DNA of 64,000 bases from Ascidiaceihabitans sp034111945 (GTDB taxonomy: Bacteria; Pseudomonadota; Alphaproteobacteria; Rhodobacterales; Rhodobacteraceae): assembly GCA_047626725.1 (NCBI GenBank), contig JBLHSG010000020.1:1-64000 (forward strand), in the 5' to 3' direction. The stretch's first letter is position 1; each line of letters starts with the position of its first letter. The notes beneath the pieces were generated by a model. It saw only the letters and a program-made list of their open reading frames with translations, searched no databases and was not told the origin of the DNA. A program made the position numbers and the translations under genes. This document shows positions 61,633-64,000 of the stretch, piece by piece.

Positions 61633-62499
61633 ATGACCACGCCAGCCGTTTCATTCGAAGTATTTCCCCCAAAATCCATCGATGCCTCGTTCCGGCTGTG
61701 GGACACTGCGCAAGCGCTCGCGCCTCTTGATCCACGTTTCTTTTCCGTGACTTACGGTGCTGGCGGATCAACCCAGGACTTGACCCATGATGCCGCAGAA
61801 ACACTGCGCCGCACATCTGGTCTAAAGGTCGCCGCACATCTAACCTGTGTCGGCGCATCCAAAGCGCACGTGATGAAAACCACCGATCGATTTGCAAAAG
61901 CAGGCATTACCGACATCGTCGCCCTGCGCGGTGATCCGATTGACGGATCATCCACATTCAGCGCGCACGAGGATGGGTTTCAAGACAGCTGCCAGTTGAT
62001 TTCGGCCCTTGCAGAACGCGGCAATTTCACCATTCGCGTCGGCGCATACCCCGACGTGCACCCAGATGCTGCCAGCATGCAACAAAACGTGGACTGGCTA
62101 AAAGCCAAGATCGACGCCGGCGCATCAGAGGCGCTGACGCAGTTTTTCTTTAAGGCAGAAACCTTTTTGCGATTCCGCGATGCCTGCGCAGATGCTGGCA
62201 TCACAGCCCCGATCACGCCTGGCGTTTTGCCGATAACCAATTGGAAAAGCACGGTTTCGTTTGCTGCAAAATGTGGCGCAATTATCCCTGATGACGTGGC
62301 GCAAATGTTTGACAAAGCTCAGCGCGACAATCGTGTTGATCTGCTTTCTATCGCCCAGTGCACTGAATTGTGCGACACGCTGGTCTGTGAAGGCGTTGAA
62401 AACTTGCACTTTTACACGCTAAACCGTCCCGACCTGACACGCGATGTCTGCCATGCACTTGGCGTGACCCAAGAGGCAAGCATCCGCAACGTCGCGTAA
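61633..62499 (+). CDS. metF: methylenetetrahydrofolate reductase
   Basis: The 288-residue FAD enzyme reduces 5,10-methylene-THF to 5-methyl-THF for methionine synthesis. Conserved blocks are SFEVFPPKS (residues 6-14), VTYGAGGSTQ near residue 38, HLTCVG near residue 74, IVALRGDP near residue 96, and FFFKAETFLRF near residue 170. Length and the TIM-barrel order are complete. It is divergent from metR and followed by an intrinsic terminator. Confidence 0.96.
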   Translation: MTTPAVSFEVFPPKSIDASFRLWDTAQALAPLDPRFFSVTYGAGGSTQDLTHDAAETLRRTSGLKVAAHLTCVGASKAHVMKTTDRFAKAGITDIVALRGDPIDGSSTFSAHEDGFQDSCQLISALAERGNFTIRVGAYPDVHPDAASMQQNVDWLKAKIDAGASEALTQFFFKAETFLRFRDACADAGITAPITPGVLPITNWKSTVSFAAKCGAIIPDDVAQMFDKAQRDNRVDLLSIAQCTELCDTLVCEGVENLHFYTLNRPDLTRDVCHALGVTQEASIRNVA

Positions 62500-62526
62500 C
62501 CCTTGTCCTGAAACGCGCAGCTATTT

Positions 62527-62561
62527 AGCCTTTCGGAACATGCTGCTTCGAAAGGCTTTTT
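62527..62561 (+). terminator. intrinsic terminator after metF
   Basis: AGCCTTTCG (62527-62535) pairs perfectly with CGAAAGGCT (62549-62557) over a 13-base loop, followed by four T. The thioesterase ATG at 62563 comes right after the T-run, so the only AAAGG ribosome site for that start is inside the 3' arm. Confidence 0.8.
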
Positions 62562-62562
62562 C

Positions 62563-63045
62563 ATGCCCAGATACGCCCAATCTGCTGCCGACCTGATGAC
62601 CACTGATGACGTTTTATCGTTGTCCGGTCTGGAATTTATGCAAGGGATTTTGTCAGGCGACCACCCTGCCCCACCAATCGGGCAAACGTTGGGATACACC
62701 CTGCACGAAATCAGCGATGGGCGGGCCGTGTTTCGTGGCGCGCCAGAATTCAAAACCACCAACCCGATGGGCACTGTGCACGGGGGCTGGTATGGCACAT
62801 TATTGGACAGCGCGATGGCCTGCGCCGTTATGACCAAAGTACCGCGCGGGTCGGTTTACACGACCCTAGAATACAAGATTAACATCCTGCGTTCGATCCC
62901 TTTAGGCATGACGATTGATTGCACAGGCATCGTTGATCATGCTGGCCGATCAACTGGCGTGGCGACCGGCGAAATTCGCGGGGTTGATGACGGCAAGCTA
63001 TATGCGACGGGGTCAACCACCTGTATTATAATGAAAATCCGCTAA
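62563..63045 (+). CDS. PaaI-type hotdog-fold thioesterase
   Basis: The 160-residue protein has the PaaI hotdog core: GTVHGGWYGTLLDSAMACAV near residue 70 with the catalytic region HGG and acidic Asp, then YTTLEYKINILRSIP near residue 105 and AGRSTGVATGEIR near residue 127. It would hydrolyse acyl-CoA esters. The ATG at 62563 is directly after a terminator; a later ATG at 62596 (MTTDDVLSLSGLEFM) matches related proteins and is a good alternative. It ends with a four-base overlap with the converging DUF2235 gene. Confidence 0.88.
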   Translation: MPRYAQSAADLMTTDDVLSLSGLEFMQGILSGDHPAPPIGQTLGYTLHEISDGRAVFRGAPEFKTTNPMGTVHGGWYGTLLDSAMACAVMTKVPRGSVYTTLEYKINILRSIPLGMTIDCTGIVDHAGRSTGVATGEIRGVDDGKLYATGSTTCIIMKIR

Positions 63046-64000
63046 CGGCGTACGGCTTGGCGTAATCCGGGCCACGCCCAAGCAGACCGGTTTCCCAACC
63101 CCTCGCGGACCGATGGGTGAATGCGTTCTGAAGGGTCGAGCCCCACTTTGCGGGCTTTGCGTGTGATGAACCATTTCCCGAATCCGCGCCACGTGCCGCT
63201 TGCCGGTGCTTTGGGATCTTGCGGAAATCGGTCTTTCCAATCTTTTGGCAAAGGCAGGCCGCAGCCTTCGGCCTTGTCCAGCATCCAGACCAACGGGATG
63301 TTTGAAAGCGGGCGTGCTTGCATAAAGTCGCCCAAATGCCCGCCAACATCGCCATGTGATCCGCGAAACCACATTTGTTCAAGCTGACCGGGCCAATTCG
63401 GATCGCTGTCCCACATAACTGGCGCATAGGCGACGCGGGTCTCATGACGGGCCAACGCATGAAAGCCGTGCTTTACCGATTTACCGAGTTGGTGGTCATG
63501 GAAAGCATGGCGCGGTGCGCTGAAACGCCACAAAAGCGGGGCGTTTAAACCCAATGATTTGACTGTATCCCAGACGCCGATCATCTCGATTTCGACGCGG
63601 CGATGACAGTGAATGTCGGCAAATCGTTGCGCGGCATCGCTGTCTGGTGCGTATTCATAATGGCGATAAACATCGCGAATATTGCGTTCTGTTGCGTGGC
63701 TGGCGCGTAGCAATCCGACCCGGTCAATCGCGCCGGCAAGCGAGCGTACGGCATAGGCCCCACGCGAATACCCCATCAGAAATATGCGATCACCCGGGCG
63801 ATATCGTGATGAAAGATAGCCATAGGCGCGCCGGATTTGTCGATTAATCCCGCGCCCCATCAGCACATCGCCAGCTTTGCGCCAATGCGACCACTGCAAA
63901 CCAGCCTCGTAATAGACCGATACGTCACTGCCCATTTCGGACAGCAATTTAAACGTCAGTCCGGCGTTGGTTTCGCACCCTTTCGCAAGCTTGGACATCG
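63042..64000 (-). CDS. DUF2235-family alpha/beta hydrolase (5' end cut off)
   Basis: At least 318 C-terminal residues are visible; the N-terminus lies beyond the right window edge, and the Met at 63998 is probably internal because family members have an FxDGTxN block before LSKLAKGC-type text. The hydrolase nucleophile is the Ser in GYSRGAYAVRSLAG, and HGDVGG near residue 215 supplies the acidic and His region. DUF2235 proteins include T6SS-associated phospholipases and many stand-alone enzymes. No secretion genes are in view. Confidence 0.88.
   Translation of the reverse strand, partial: MSKLAKGCETNAGLTFKLLSEMGSDVSVYYEAGLQWSHWRKAGDVLMGRGINRQIRRAYGYLSSRYRPGDRIFLMGYSRGAYAVRSLAGAIDRVGLLRASHATERNIRDVYRHYEYAPDSDAAQRFADIHCHRRVEIEMIGVWDTVKSLGLNAPLLWRFSAPRHAFHDHQLGKSVKHGFHALARHETRVAYAPVMWDSDPNWPGQLEQMWFRGSHGDVGGHLGDFMQARPLSNIPLVWMLDKAEGCGLPLPKDWKDRFPQDPKAPASGTWRGFGKWFITRKARKVGLDPSERIHPSVREGLGNRSAWAWPGLRQAVRR

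Noticed and set aside
63996..63998. ATG as the start of the DUF2235 gene
   Set aside because: Family members have a conserved FxDGTxN block before this point, so the gene most likely continues beyond the window.

Overview
The window reads as chromosome of a marine Roseobacter-group bacterium (Alphaproteobacteria, Rhodobacterales). The grounds are family-level: many TRAP and ABC uptake systems, a fused TAXI-TRAP permease, an Lrp-type regulator divergent from a PutA without a ribbon-helix-helix domain, a PhnDCEE transporter, a DUF6880 protein, and short intergenic gaps at moderate GC (judged by eye). No phage genes, insertion sequences, CRISPR arrays or rRNA were found. One tRNA-Leu(TAA) is present. 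No gap between genes exceeds 300 bases.

Layout. 0-11 kb: TAXI-TRAP transporter (5' end cut off), a fused 5-oxoprolinase/hydantoinase HyuAB, a DctPQM TRAP transporter, a MarR-like regulator and an EamA exporter. A 27-bp dyad overlaps the predicted hyuAB promoter. 11-15 kb: acyl-CoA ligase-type enzyme, LysR regulator with an adjacent dyad, MFS transporter. 15-24.5 kb: the most unusual block. It holds a lipoprotein, a small unknown protein, a bromoperoxidase-type vanadium haloperoxidase, a large leaderless subtilase, a second PAP2/haloperoxidase-superfamily protein with a Met-Gly-Arg repeat at its N-terminus, and a SARP/BTAD-like regulator with TPRs. The two divergent promoter regions of this block share TGAT-N10-ACGGAGAATTCACG.

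24.5-29 kb: MgtC-like protein, then an operon of Gfo/Idh oxidoreductase, acetamidase/formamidase and gamma-glutamyltransferase. 29-35 kb (minus strand): histidine phosphatase, frameshifted gph phosphatase, phnD-phnC-phnE-phnE and a HAD-IIA hydrolase. 35-37.4 kb: CIA30 protein, DUF6880 protein, and a BLUF blue-light sensor with an irregular start. 37.5-43 kb: PotABCD-type transporter with an SDR dehydrogenase, divergent from a LuxR-type regulator. 43-51 kb: hybrid sensor kinase and response regulator divergent from an AfuABC/FbpABC-type transporter.

51-64 kb: TPR protein, PutR-like Lrp regulator, PutA, rhomboid protease, GFA-family protein, unknown secreted protein, inositol monophosphatase-family enzyme, MDR oxidoreductase, cysteine synthase, MetR-like regulator, MetF, PaaI-type thioesterase, and a DUF2235 hydrolase cut by the window end.

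The genes describe an organism that scavenges organic acids, amino-acid derivatives, polyamines, phosphorus compounds and phosphorylated or iron-bound solutes. The haloperoxidase-subtilase-PAP2-regulator locus is the best candidate for an undescribed system. Substrates and regulatory links given throughout are inferences from family and position.
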